DNA of 23,593 nt from a virus. Below the pieces are notes generated by a model. The model was not told the origin of the DNA. It saw only the letters and a list, made by a program, of their open reading frames with translations, and did not search any database. The stretch lies in IMG/VR virus record IMGVR_UViG_3300030098_006613, positions 1-23,593 of that record, one strand, 5' to 3'. Positions 1 through 6,729 of the stretch are shown here, piece after piece (position 1 is the first letter of the stretch; each line of letters begins with the position of its first letter). A program made the position numbers and the translations under genes.

Positions 1-1073
1 CCGTTATCGAAAAGTATTCTACCCAAATTAAAGAAGCAGTAGAAGAGATTTTAAACACAACCACTCTTAACGAAGAAGAGGAAGAAGACGAAAAGCCAAC
101 AGACGTACTTGACCAAGTACAACACGCAGCCGCAGATGACGACCATGAGCATGATGATGACTGTCCGTGTCCTGACAAGGAAGACAAAGAAGAAGTTGTT
201 CTTGATCTTACAGATCTTCTAGATGCCATGAAGAATGAAGAAGAAGACGAAGGTCTAGATGTTTCTGAGATGTTAGACAGAGAAGAAGTCGCGGAAGAAA
301 TCGTACCAGAAGATGATGAATCAATGGATGAAGAAATTGAACTTGATGAAGCTGCTTTGGAATCTCTCCTAGAAACAGAGGAAGAACTCGAAGAAGAATC
401 AAAACCGGATTTTTTAGATCTTGATAAAGATGGAGATAAAGAAGAGCCGATGAAAAAAGCTGCAAAAGAAAAGGAAGTAAACGAAGAGACAATAGAAGCA
501 GAAGTTGAAATCTCCGAAGATAATATTGCTGACATTGTTTCCGAAGTTCTTGCAGATCTTACAGAAGAAGTTACAGTAGACATTGCAGATCCTCTTCCAA
601 AAGCAGGTTGGTCAGAATCTAAGCCCGCTGAAGCTGGTACAGAAGAGTATCAAGAAACTCTTAGAAAAGAAATTGAAAAAACAAAAGAAGCTACAAATGA
701 GAATAAAGAACTCAAAGCACGAAATAAAAAACTAAACGAAACACTTAACAAGGTGCATGGAGTTTTGAAAGAAACTGCTACTGCTAATGCACGATTGTTA
801 TATACGAACAAGGTTTTAACAAACACCTCCTTGAATGAGCGACAAAAGATTAAAATTGTCGAAGCGTTGTCTAAAGCCGGTTCTGTTGAAGAAGCAAAGA
901 TTATCTTTGAGACTCTTCAAAGCGCAGTGGGCACTTCTGCTAATGTAAAACAGCCACAATCACTGAGCGAAGCAGTTACAAGAAATTCTTCAACTTATTT
1001 ACCTAAGTCAGAAAGCAAGAAAGATAAAACTTCCCCTGCAACTGACCGATGGAAAATTTTAGCAGGTCTATAA
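1..1073 (+). CDS. Prohead core scaffold protein, gp22-like (5' end outside window)
   Basis: The frame is open from base 3, so the ATG at 228 is internal and the true start lies upstream of the window. What is visible is about 356 residues. A very acidic Glu/Asp-rich region fills the first two thirds. A helical Lys/Glu stretch follows (about bases 650-780, likely coiled coil). The C-terminal helical segment (about bases 790-940) contains ARLLYTNKVLTNTSL, which resembles the end of phage prohead core proteins, and the protein finishes in DRWKILAGL. An acidic, coiled-coil protein directly upstream of the major capsid gene matches the place and composition of T4 gp22, the internal scaffold degraded by the gp21 protease during head maturation. 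An unusual His/Cys cluster (HEHDDDCPCP, about bases 144-173) sits in the acidic part. The gp22 role rests mainly on position and composition; a protease-scaffold fusion upstream cannot be excluded. Confidence 0.65.
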   Translation, partial: VIEKYSTQIKEAVEEILNTTTLNEEEEEDEKPTDVLDQVQHAAADDDHEHDDDCPCPDKEDKEEVVLDLTDLLDAMKNEEEDEGLDVSEMLDREEVAEEIVPEDDESMDEEIELDEAALESLLETEEELEEESKPDFLDLDKDGDKEEPMKKAAKEKEVNEETIEAEVEISEDNIADIVSEVLADLTEEVTVDIADPLPKAGWSESKPAEAGTEEYQETLRKEIEKTKEATNENKELKARNKKLNETLNKVHGVLKETATANARLLYTNKVLTNTSLNERQKIKIVEALSKAGSVEEAKIIFETLQSAVGTSANVKQPQSLSEAVTRNSSTYLPKSESKKDKTSPATDRWKILAGL

Positions 1074-1106
1074 AACAAACTAAAATATATAAGGAGAATT
1101 TAAAAA

Positions 1107-2882
1107 ATGTCTGTTTTACAAAAACTTACTGAAGGCATTCAAACACGCAACCTTCAGCAAGAAGGAGATGCCCTCCTCGAAAAGTGGGAGCGCACCGGAC
1201 TTCTTGAAGGATTAGATAACGAGAACAAGCGTCAAGGAATGGCTCGTCTTCTAGAAAATCAAGCAGCTCAGTTGCTTAAAGAAACATCCACCATGGCTGG
1301 TGGAGATGTGGAAGGTTTTGCTTCGGTAGCTTTCCCAATCGTTCGTCGTGTATTCGGCGGTCTTATCGCTAATGATCTTGTTAGTGTCCAACCTATGAGT
1401 CTCCCTTCGGGTCTCATTTTCTTCTTGGACTTCACAACACGCTTCGACAAGCTCGGCTATGGTGCCGGCGAGTCGCTCTTCGGCGGTGGAGTTGTCGCAC
1501 AGCAAATTACAGGTGGTGTGATTCTCACAGGTGATAACGCCTCTAAGGGTCCTTACAACTTGAACAATGGTTATGCTGCTGCTACAGCTAGTTCTGAAGA
1601 GAATATCCGTGAAAGAGCTGGCGCTCTCGTTGGATGGGGTGCAGTTGGACGTACAGATGTTGCGGTCGGCGCAGGACTCCAACCAACACAAGCTCAGCTG
1701 GACGAGTGGGTTCGTTTTGATCCTGATTTGTCTGGCTCTTCTGTTGCTGTTATTTCTGTCACAGGTTCTACTGGTCTTGCTCAGTTTAATACTAATGACC
1801 TTGTTGCTCTGTGTACTACCGGAACTTTAGACCAGGGTCGCCTTGTTCGACGCTTAAGTCAAATTTCTACCGGTTCTACAGGCGAAACGCCTGGTAACGG
1901 TAACTGGGAAGCTCTTTTGGTGTTTGAAGCAACTACAGCAAATGGTCTCTTCGGAAATAACGGTGGACTTCTGCACGAGCTTACAGGTGGAACAAATGTC
2001 ACTGGTCTCGGTCTTGGATTCCCAATTGATGATAACTTCGTCGATGGCGGAGCCCTTGGTTCGGTTGTTGGTGCGACTGCCTGGGAACTTGAAAATAACG
2101 GAAACCTCCCTGAAATCGATATCAAAGTCGATTCGGTCGCGGTTACCGCTATGACGAAGAAGCTCAAGGCTAAGTGGACACCAGAACTTGGTCAAGACTT
2201 GAATGCTTACCATAATCTCGACGCTGAAGTTGAGCTTACAAGCATCCTTTCGGAGCAAATCGCTCTTGAAATCGACCAGGAAATCCTTGAGGACCTTATT
2301 AAAGGTGCCAAGGCTGGTACTTACTACTGGAGTCGTTCACCGGGTCTCTTCGTAAGAAAAGATACTGGTAAAGAAATCGGCGCTGCCTCGGCTGCTCCTG
2401 ACTTCACTGGTACTGTCAGCGAATGGTACGAGACACTTCTCGAAACCGTCAATGACGTAAGTGCTCAGATTCACCGCAAGACGCTTCGCGGCGGAGCTAA
2501 CTTCCTCGTTACTTCCCCTGAAGTTGCCAATATCATGGAATTCACCGCTGGCTTCCGCGCCACTGTGACTGCTGATGATAAGAAAGGTCAAGCTGGTACT
2601 GTTAAAGTTGGTACATTGAATAACAAATGGGACGTCCATGTTGACCCATACTTCCCACGTAACGTTGTTCTTGTTGGTCGCAGAGGTTCTGGATTCCTTG
2701 AGTCTGGATATGTCTACGCTCCATACGTGCCACTTCAGGTCACACCGACTATCTTCGGTACTGAAGACTTCGTGCCCCGTAAAGGCGTGATGACTCGATA
2801 CGCGAAGAAGATGGTCCGTCCTGATATGTACGGATTGGTTATTGTCCGCGATCTCCTCGGAGGCGCAGGCGCAACTAGCTAA
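1107..2882 (+). CDS. 23: Major capsid protein, T4 gp23-like
   Basis: A 591-residue protein that forms the head shell; T4 gp23 is 521 residues. Recognisable blocks are VSVQPMSLPSGLIF at about residues 92-105 (T4 has a similar VQPM..PTG segment), the spine block KLKAKWTPELGQDLNAYH near 350-370 followed by DAEVELTSILSEQIALEID, and the C-terminal YVYAPYVPLQ near 534. In T4 the first 65 residues are removed by the prohead protease at (I/L)xE sites. Here LLKE ending at residue 59 is a plausible equivalent, which is inference. Residues about 165-340 are longer than in T4 and rich in Gly/Thr/Ser, which suggests an enlarged surface domain. The start is supported by AAGGAGAA at 1091-1098. A strong terminator follows 25 bases after the stop. 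The codons look richer in C- and G-ending forms than in neighbouring genes, as expected for a very highly expressed protein. Confidence 0.95.
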   Translation: MSVLQKLTEGIQTRNLQQEGDALLEKWERTGLLEGLDNENKRQGMARLLENQAAQLLKETSTMAGGDVEGFASVAFPIVRRVFGGLIANDLVSVQPMSLPSGLIFFLDFTTRFDKLGYGAGESLFGGGVVAQQITGGVILTGDNASKGPYNLNNGYAAATASSEENIRERAGALVGWGAVGRTDVAVGAGLQPTQAQLDEWVRFDPDLSGSSVAVISVTGSTGLAQFNTNDLVALCTTGTLDQGRLVRRLSQISTGSTGETPGNGNWEALLVFEATTANGLFGNNGGLLHELTGGTNVTGLGLGFPIDDNFVDGGALGSVVGATAWELENNGNLPEIDIKVDSVAVTAMTKKLKAKWTPELGQDLNAYHNLDAEVELTSILSEQIALEIDQEILEDLIKGAKAGTYYWSRSPGLFVRKDTGKEIGAASAAPDFTGTVSEWYETLLETVNDVSAQIHRKTLRGGANFLVTSPEVANIMEFTAGFRATVTADDKKGQAGTVKVGTLNNKWDVHVDPYFPRNVVLVGRRGSGFLESGYVYAPYVPLQVTPTIFGTEDFVPRKGVMTRYAKKMVRPDMYGLVIVRDLLGGAGATS

Positions 2883-2907
2883 TAGTTAAAGCGTTTCGTA
2901 AAAAGAG

Positions 2908-2938
2908 CCCCGGTTGTTGATTCAGCCGGGGTTTTTTT
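2908..2938 (+). terminator. Rho-independent terminator after the capsid gene
   Basis: A 9-bp stem (CCCCGGTTG pairing with CAGCCGGGG, with one G-T pair) and a 6-base loop, followed by seven T. It closes the head transcription unit directly after the capsid gene. Confidence 0.9.
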
Positions 2939-2962
2939 ATGCAAAATAAACATCCCATTCAG

Positions 2963-3008
2963 CTGTAATAGAGCTACTTACATGGTAGGGGAAACCTACA
3001 CCATACAG
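2963..3008 (+). other. Potential structured 5' leader (hairpins)
   Basis: Between the capsid terminator and the 157-residue gene lie two adjacent inverted repeats. TGTAA at 2964-2968 pairs with TTACA at 2978-2982. GTAGG at 2985-2989 pairs with CCTAC at 2995-2999 around a GGAAA loop. An outer pair, CTGTA at 2963-2967 and TACAG at 3004-3008, would compete with the first hairpin. No U tract follows, so this is not a terminator. I recognise no known riboswitch or ribozyme core. The stems are short, so chance is possible. Confidence 0.25.
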
Positions 3009-3021
3009 TTTTTAATACGAT

Positions 3022-3029
3022 TATAAATG
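3022..3029 (+). promoter_or_regulatory. Possible late promoter, TATAAATG
   Basis: TATAAATG matches seven of eight bases of the T4 late promoter box TATAAATA. It lies 18 bases before the GGGAGGA ribosome-binding site (3040-3046) and 26 bases before the ATG at 3056, in the gap after the capsid terminator where a promoter is expected. It is a single weak match in AT-rich sequence. Confidence 0.3.
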
Positions 3030-3055
3030 GAAAAACCAAGGGAGGATTTTAAACT

Positions 3056-3529
3056 ATGGGATCGAAAAGAGTAGGCTTGGCACGGACCCAAGCATTAATT
3101 GAAAATTTAAAAAGAGACTTGCAAATGAATGGTTCAACTATTCAAGGTGCCGAAAGACAGGTCATTAGACTAACAGGCGCTGGCGCATCACAGGCGCTCA
3201 CATCCAAAGACTCGGGTGCATTGGTAGTTATGGCTGGAGCTGACGCTTCTACCATCACATTGCCCGCAGTTCAAGCAGGAGCCGAATTTGAGGTTTTTGC
3301 TTTTACAGCATTTAATCACGTTGTTAACGGTGGAGACAGCCTTATTTATGGTGGAATTTATGATAATCAAAACGATTCTAGCGATACTAATGTTGATCGA
3401 TCAGCAGTCAATGCTGCATCGTCAATCACGCTACAAAACGCTGCGGTTGGAGATTGCTTAACGTTTATCTCTGATGGCACCAACTGGTATGTCAAAGGAT
3501 GGCTAAACGATACACCATCTGTCTCGTAA
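3056..3529 (+). CDS. Small beta-rich virion protein (decoration-like), function unproven
   Basis: A 157-residue protein with a strong GGGAGGA ribosome-binding site (3040-3046). A short helical, basic N-terminus (residues 1-30) precedes a region of alternating hydrophobic and polar residues, consistent with a beta-sandwich: ITLPAVQAGAEFEVFAF near 70-85, a GGDSLIYGG turn, SSITLQNAAVGDCLTFISDG, and a closing W-Y-V-K-G-W strand. Small proteins with the same ITLP...G..F...SDGTNWYV pattern occur in tailed phages as minor virion or fibre-associated proteins; this is from memory and not checked. It forms its own transcription unit, with a terminator on either side, just after the capsid gene. That position, together with likely separate expression, favours a head decoration or other abundant virion role. 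No membrane segment or signal peptide is seen. Confidence 0.6.
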   Translation: MGSKRVGLARTQALIENLKRDLQMNGSTIQGAERQVIRLTGAGASQALTSKDSGALVVMAGADASTITLPAVQAGAEFEVFAFTAFNHVVNGGDSLIYGGIYDNQNDSSDTNVDRSAVNAASSITLQNAAVGDCLTFISDGTNWYVKGWLNDTPSVS

Positions 3530-3555
3530 TCTATAAAATATAAATCTATATTTAT

Positions 3556-3584
3556 CCCCCTTCTTCGGAAGGGGGTTTTTTTTT
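3556..3584 (+). terminator. Rho-independent terminator with UUCG loop
   Basis: A perfect 8-bp stem (CCCCCTTC with GAAGGGGG) capped by the extra-stable TTCG tetraloop and followed by nine T. It ends the transcript of the 157-residue gene. Confidence 0.95.
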
Positions 3585-3600
3585 GTTTTTTGCTTTATTA

Positions 3601-3611
3601 ATAACTATTTA
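3601..3611 (+). promoter_or_regulatory. Recurrent motif ATAACTATTTA (copy 1), candidate late promoter
   Basis: Begins 16 bases after a strong terminator and ends 21 bases before the ATG of the threonine-rich gene. It is one of five near-identical copies in intergenic gaps of this window (others at 3989, 6668, 9867 and 11583). The position after a terminator and before a gene fits a promoter or transcription-start element. The promoter role is inferred. Confidence 0.45.
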
Positions 3612-3632
3612 CCTTATCAAAAGGAGCTTATT

Positions 3633-3944
3633 ATGGGCAAGAAACGACGCAGAATGCATTCACCAAAATTTATCAATCATCCGTCAAACAAATGGGGAAC
3701 AACGACAGACACCACAACAACCACGGAAGATGTTGTTACTACAATCCCTGAAACTGTCGTCACTCCAACTCCCGAGCCAGTTGTTATTGCTACACCGGAA
3801 CCAGTTGAAACTACAACAACTTCTACTACAACTACGACCAAAACAACGACAACAACCAAGAAGCCAAAAACTACAGGCACTAAAGCCACGACGACGACAA
3901 AAAGAACAACGCCTCGAACAGGTACAAAGAAAACTCGTAAATAA
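3633..3944 (+). CDS. Threonine-rich basic low-complexity protein, function unknown
   Basis: A 103-residue protein supported by AAGGAG at 3621-3626 and by its own promoter-like motif. The N-terminus is strongly basic (MGKKRRRMHSPKFINHPSNK). Residues about 23-55 mix Thr with Pro/Val/Glu, including a repeated TPEPV unit. Residues about 57-80 are almost entirely Thr, and the tail alternates Thr with Lys/Arg. All four Thr codons are used, so this is selected amino-acid composition and not a simple DNA repeat. No fold is predicted. Such a chain would be extended and could carry O-linked sugar or bind nucleic acid or the capsid surface; these are guesses. The antisense strand shows a Val-rich open frame that is only the mirror of the Thr codons. 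I consider the gene real and its role unknown. Confidence 0.7.
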   Translation: MGKKRRRMHSPKFINHPSNKWGTTTDTTTTTEDVVTTIPETVVTPTPEPVVIATPEPVETTTTSTTTTTKTTTTTKKPKTTGTKATTTTKRTTPRTGTKKTRK

Positions 3945-3988
3945 GTCTTCTTGATAAACCGGGGTTTTTTATCTTTATGTGGTTTGCT

Positions 3989-3998
3989 ATACTATTTA
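3989..3998 (+). promoter_or_regulatory. Recurrent motif ATACTATTTA (copy 2), candidate late promoter
   Basis: Shares the ACTATTTA core with the other copies, with T instead of A before the core. It lies 24 bases before the ATG of the gp13-like gene and just after the GGGG-T6 remnant at 3961-3970. Confidence 0.4.
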
Positions 3999-4022
3999 CT
4001 CTGATATAGGAGAATAATATTA

Positions 4023-5309
4023 ATGGCAGTTCCTGTTTTAACTCCCGCAAGCCAGACATCTACGGTTATTTTGCCGGCAACTGGCAACACTGATACGGCA
4101 GCTAGTGGCTCTCTTTATGCACTTGGCGTGTATGTGGATGATACCTCTGATCTTTACGATATTAACTTTATCTCAGGAGCATCAGATCAAGTAACATATA
4201 CTTATCGTAAGCTCGGAGGTGCAATATTAGATATCGAGCTTACAGAGAAAGACGTATATTCTCACTATGAAGATGCTGTCTTAGAGTATTCATACTTGGT
4301 GAATATCCACCAAGCTAAAAACACCCTTCCTAATGTTCTGGGTGCTCCAACTGGTACTTTTAACCAAGATGGAGAGCAAACATCAGATTCCCCTCTTCTA
4401 GGCACTACTGCCTCTCTACAGTATCCTCGCTTTTCTTTTGGGTATGCCCTTAGAGTTGGCGACGGAACGTCTACAGAGGCGAATATTGGGGGTTCTACGC
4501 CAATCTATTCTGCTTCCTTTGATACCGTCCCTGATCAGCAAGATTATGACCTTCAGAGTATCTTAGAGAATCAATCAGCTACAGAAGCCGGTTCGTTATT
4601 TTATCAAGAAGTGGGAAATAAAAAAGTCACCATCCGCAAGGTATATTATCGCACTCCGTATGCGATGTGGCGCTTCTATAGTTACTATGGAGGGTTAAAC
4701 ACTGTCGGAAATATGTCTACTTATGGACAATATGCGGACGATTCACAATTTGAAATTGTGCCTGTGTGGCAAAATAAACTTCAAGCAATGGCGTATGAGG
4801 ATGCGATTTACACAAGAACATCACAATACTCTTATGAAATTCAGAACAACAGATTGAAACTCTTTCCTACTCCTGAATCAGGAGATCCCGTAAAATATTG
4901 GATTGAATTTACCGTTAAAGATGATCCTTGGACCGAATCTGCTTCTGCTGAAGATGGAATGAGCGGTGTAAACAACATGAACACACTTCCCTTCTCTAAT
5001 TTGCCGTACAACAGCATTAACTCTATTGGTAAACAATGGATTCGAAGGTTTGCTCTTGCAATTTCAAAAGAGACTCTTGGACAGGTAAGGGGCAAGTTTG
5101 GTACAATTCCCATTCCCGGCAATGATGTAACTTTAAATGCAAGCGACTTGCTTTCACAAGCCCAGGCAGAGAAAGATGCGCTTCGAGAAGAGCTTAAAAC
5201 AGTGCTTGATGAATTAACATATGAAAAGTTAAGCGAGAAACAAAACAATATCAGTACCACAGCTCTTGAAACCATGCAAAAGATACCTGTTGGTATTTTC
5301 CAAGGATAG
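4023..5309 (+). CDS. Neck protein, gp13-like
   Basis: A 428-residue protein (T4 gp13 is about 309) with TAGGAGAA at 4008-4014. The N-terminal Thr/Ala/Ser-rich lead is followed by an acidic helical segment (TEKDVYSHYEDAVLEYSYLV near residues 77-96), as in head-completion proteins. The C-terminal part carries WIRRFALAISKETLGQVRG near 340-358, then IPIPGNDVTLNASDLLSQAQ and a charged coiled coil to about residue 410, ending KIPVGIFQG. This C-terminal pattern (helix, IPIPG..VTLN, coiled coil, KIP..I..G) is what I associate with gp13-type neck proteins of marine T4-like phages. The next two genes look like gp14 and gp15, so the order 13-14-15 supports the call. These proteins seal the DNA-filled head and provide the tail attachment site. 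A different minor head protein remains possible. Confidence 0.6.
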   Translation: MAVPVLTPASQTSTVILPATGNTDTAASGSLYALGVYVDDTSDLYDINFISGASDQVTYTYRKLGGAILDIELTEKDVYSHYEDAVLEYSYLVNIHQAKNTLPNVLGAPTGTFNQDGEQTSDSPLLGTTASLQYPRFSFGYALRVGDGTSTEANIGGSTPIYSASFDTVPDQQDYDLQSILENQSATEAGSLFYQEVGNKKVTIRKVYYRTPYAMWRFYSYYGGLNTVGNMSTYGQYADDSQFEIVPVWQNKLQAMAYEDAIYTRTSQYSYEIQNNRLKLFPTPESGDPVKYWIEFTVKDDPWTESASAEDGMSGVNNMNTLPFSNLPYNSINSIGKQWIRRFALAISKETLGQVRGKFGTIPIPGNDVTLNASDLLSQAQAEKDALREELKTVLDELTYEKLSEKQNNISTTALETMQKIPVGIFQG

Positions 5310-5320
5310 GAGGATAACTT

Positions 5321-5809
5321 GTGCCAAAAGACAAATGGAAACAACCTACAAACCCTCCACCTCCCATGTTTCTTGGAGAGAAAGAGCGAAATTTAGTTAA
5401 GCAAGTTAACGATGAATTAATAGAGCGCGTCATTGGACAACAAATTCTCTATTATCCTATTAGCTATGAACATACAAATTATCACCCTGTATACGGAGAG
5501 GCAATAAATAAAAACTTTCTTTCCCCAATTCGTGTGTATGCGTTAATTGAATGGGGAGGTCTGGAAACAACCACAGATCGCCTTGGGCTTGATAAGATGT
5601 ATTCGATTACTGCTCACTTTCATAAACGTCGTTTAACAGAGGATCAAGACTTGTATGTCCGCGAAGGTGATTTTGTTTTATACGACGACGATTATTATGA
5701 AATTGTAACTTTATCCGAACCAAGAGAAATATTTGGACAAGCAGGCAAGAGCATAGAGATATCAGCCACTTGTATCAAATCGAGAAAAGGATTATTCGAT
5801 GCCAAGTAA
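5321..5809 (+). CDS. Neck / head-closure protein, gp14-like
   Basis: A 162-residue protein starting with GTG, fixed by an ideal AGGAGG at 5308-5313 that overlaps the previous stop. Conserved-looking stretches include GEKERNLVKQVNDELIERVI (about residues 19-38), then YYPISYEHTNYHPVYGEA, FLSPIRVYALIEWGG and FHKRRLTEDQDLYVREGDFV. An REGDFV-YEI pattern followed by EPREIFGQ is typical of small beta-barrel head-closure or stopper proteins. It is shorter than T4 gp14 (256 residues), so the gp14 label rests on its place between gp13-like and gp15-like genes. Its last codons overlap the start of the next gene by 11 bases, which implies coupled translation and a shared connector function. Confidence 0.55.
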   Translation: MPKDKWKQPTNPPPPMFLGEKERNLVKQVNDELIERVIGQQILYYPISYEHTNYHPVYGEAINKNFLSPIRVYALIEWGGLETTTDRLGLDKMYSITAHFHKRRLTEDQDLYVREGDFVLYDDDYYEIVTLSEPREIFGQAGKSIEISATCIKSRKGLFDAK

Positions 5810-6647
5810 AGACCCTAATGTAAGTGAAGAATTAATAATGCCTTCTACCATTGAAGATATCGATGCAGCAATGCTGGATTATCTCAAGAATGACCTTAAG
5901 ATCAGCACCAGGACTAACCAAGGGTTTAAAGAGGTGCCTATTATTTGGGTTGCTGCCGAACGCGCTGCTCAAATCAAAGACCATAAGGATTTGAGGAATG
6001 AAACAGGAGCCTTAATCTATCCTCTGATGACTCTCCAAAGAAACTCTATCGTCAAGGATTTGTCTAAGAAAGGTTCTGTTTTCGGCAATATTCCACCTGT
6101 AGCGGATGCAAAGGGAGGTTCTATAACCATCGCCCGCCGCTTGCAGCAGAAAAAAACATCTGAATTTGCTAACGCAGACTCTAAAAGATTATATGGGCAA
6201 ATTAACTTTAAAACACAGAAACAAAATAAAAAGATCGTTTATACAACCTATACCGTTCCATTACCTGTATACATCACTGTGAATTATACAGTATCTATCA
6301 CTACGGAATATCAAGAACAAATGAATGATATTATAACTCCCTTTATTACTGTACCAGGAGGCATTAATTATTTTCAGTTAAAGAGAAATGGTCATCTATA
6401 TGAAGGATTTATAGAGTCAGACTTTGCTGTAGAAAACACAGTAGAAAATCTTCAGCAAGAGGAAAGAAAATTTGTTACTAATATTAATATACGCATTTTA
6501 GGTTATTTGATAGGAGAAAACAAGAATCAAGAGTCTCCTAAAATAGTTAAAAGAGAAAATGCCGTAGAAGTTCGCTTCCCACGCGAAAGGGTGGTTTTAG
6601 GCGACATCCCGGAGGATGGTGCAGATGGAGCATTTTATAGACCTTAA
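5799..6647 (+). CDS. 15: Tail sheath terminator / tail completion protein, gp15-like
   Basis: A 282-residue protein, close to the 272 of T4 gp15, which caps the finished tail tube and sheath and joins the tail to the neck. EVPIIWVAAERAAQIK at residues 45-60 is the characteristic helix-strand block of this family. It is followed by LIYPLMTLQRNSI and, in the middle, a long beta region (KKIVYTTYTVPLPVYITVNY, then YEGFIESDFAVENTVENLQQEER). The ATG at 5799 has AAAAGGA at 5785-5791; an internal ATG at 5838 is a weaker alternative without such a site. It overlaps the upstream gene by 11 bases and is separated from the sheath gene by 82 bases with a new promoter-like motif. Confidence 0.8.
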   Translation: MPSKDPNVSEELIMPSTIEDIDAAMLDYLKNDLKISTRTNQGFKEVPIIWVAAERAAQIKDHKDLRNETGALIYPLMTLQRNSIVKDLSKKGSVFGNIPPVADAKGGSITIARRLQQKKTSEFANADSKRLYGQINFKTQKQNKKIVYTTYTVPLPVYITVNYTVSITTEYQEQMNDIITPFITVPGGINYFQLKRNGHLYEGFIESDFAVENTVENLQQEERKFVTNINIRILGYLIGENKNQESPKIVKRENAVEVRFPRERVVLGDIPEDGADGAFYRP

Positions 6648-6667
6648 AAAGTATTTTGGCAATTTGC

Positions 6668-6678
6668 CTAACTATTTA
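6668..6678 (+). promoter_or_regulatory. Recurrent motif CTAACTATTTA (copy 3), candidate late promoter
   Basis: A third copy of the ACTATTTA motif, 51 bases before the sheath ATG. A short AT-rich inverted repeat (AGAATA with TATTCT) lies between the motif and the ribosome-binding site AGGAG at 6717-6721. The longer leader is unlike the other four copies, where the gap to the start codon is 20-24 bases. Confidence 0.45.
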
Positions 6679-6729
6679 TAAGAGAATAAAATTATATTCT
6701 TACCACTTGTTATAATAGGAGAAAAAAGA

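Noticed and set aside
1251-1691. 146-codon minus-strand frame opposite the capsid gene, with scattered Cys
   Set aside because: The capsid gene in this stretch is certain from family matches. The antisense frame has no motif or start signal.
3539-3546. TATAAATC, similar to the T4 late promoter
   Set aside because: It lies just before a very strong terminator (3556-3584), so any transcript would end at once.
3677-3889. Val-rich 70-codon open frame on the minus strand
   Set aside because: It is the complement of the Thr codons of the threonine-rich gene (ACN gives NGT), and it lacks a convincing ribosome-binding site.
5251-5433. 60-codon minus-strand frame across the gp13/gp14 junction
   Set aside because: It spans two well-supported plus-strand genes and an ideal ribosome-binding site, with no coding features of its own.
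6711-6716. Perfect TATAAT box before the sheath gene
   Set aside because: It touches the ribosome-binding site (AGGAG at 6717), so a transcript starting about 7 bases later would lack it; no -35 was found.
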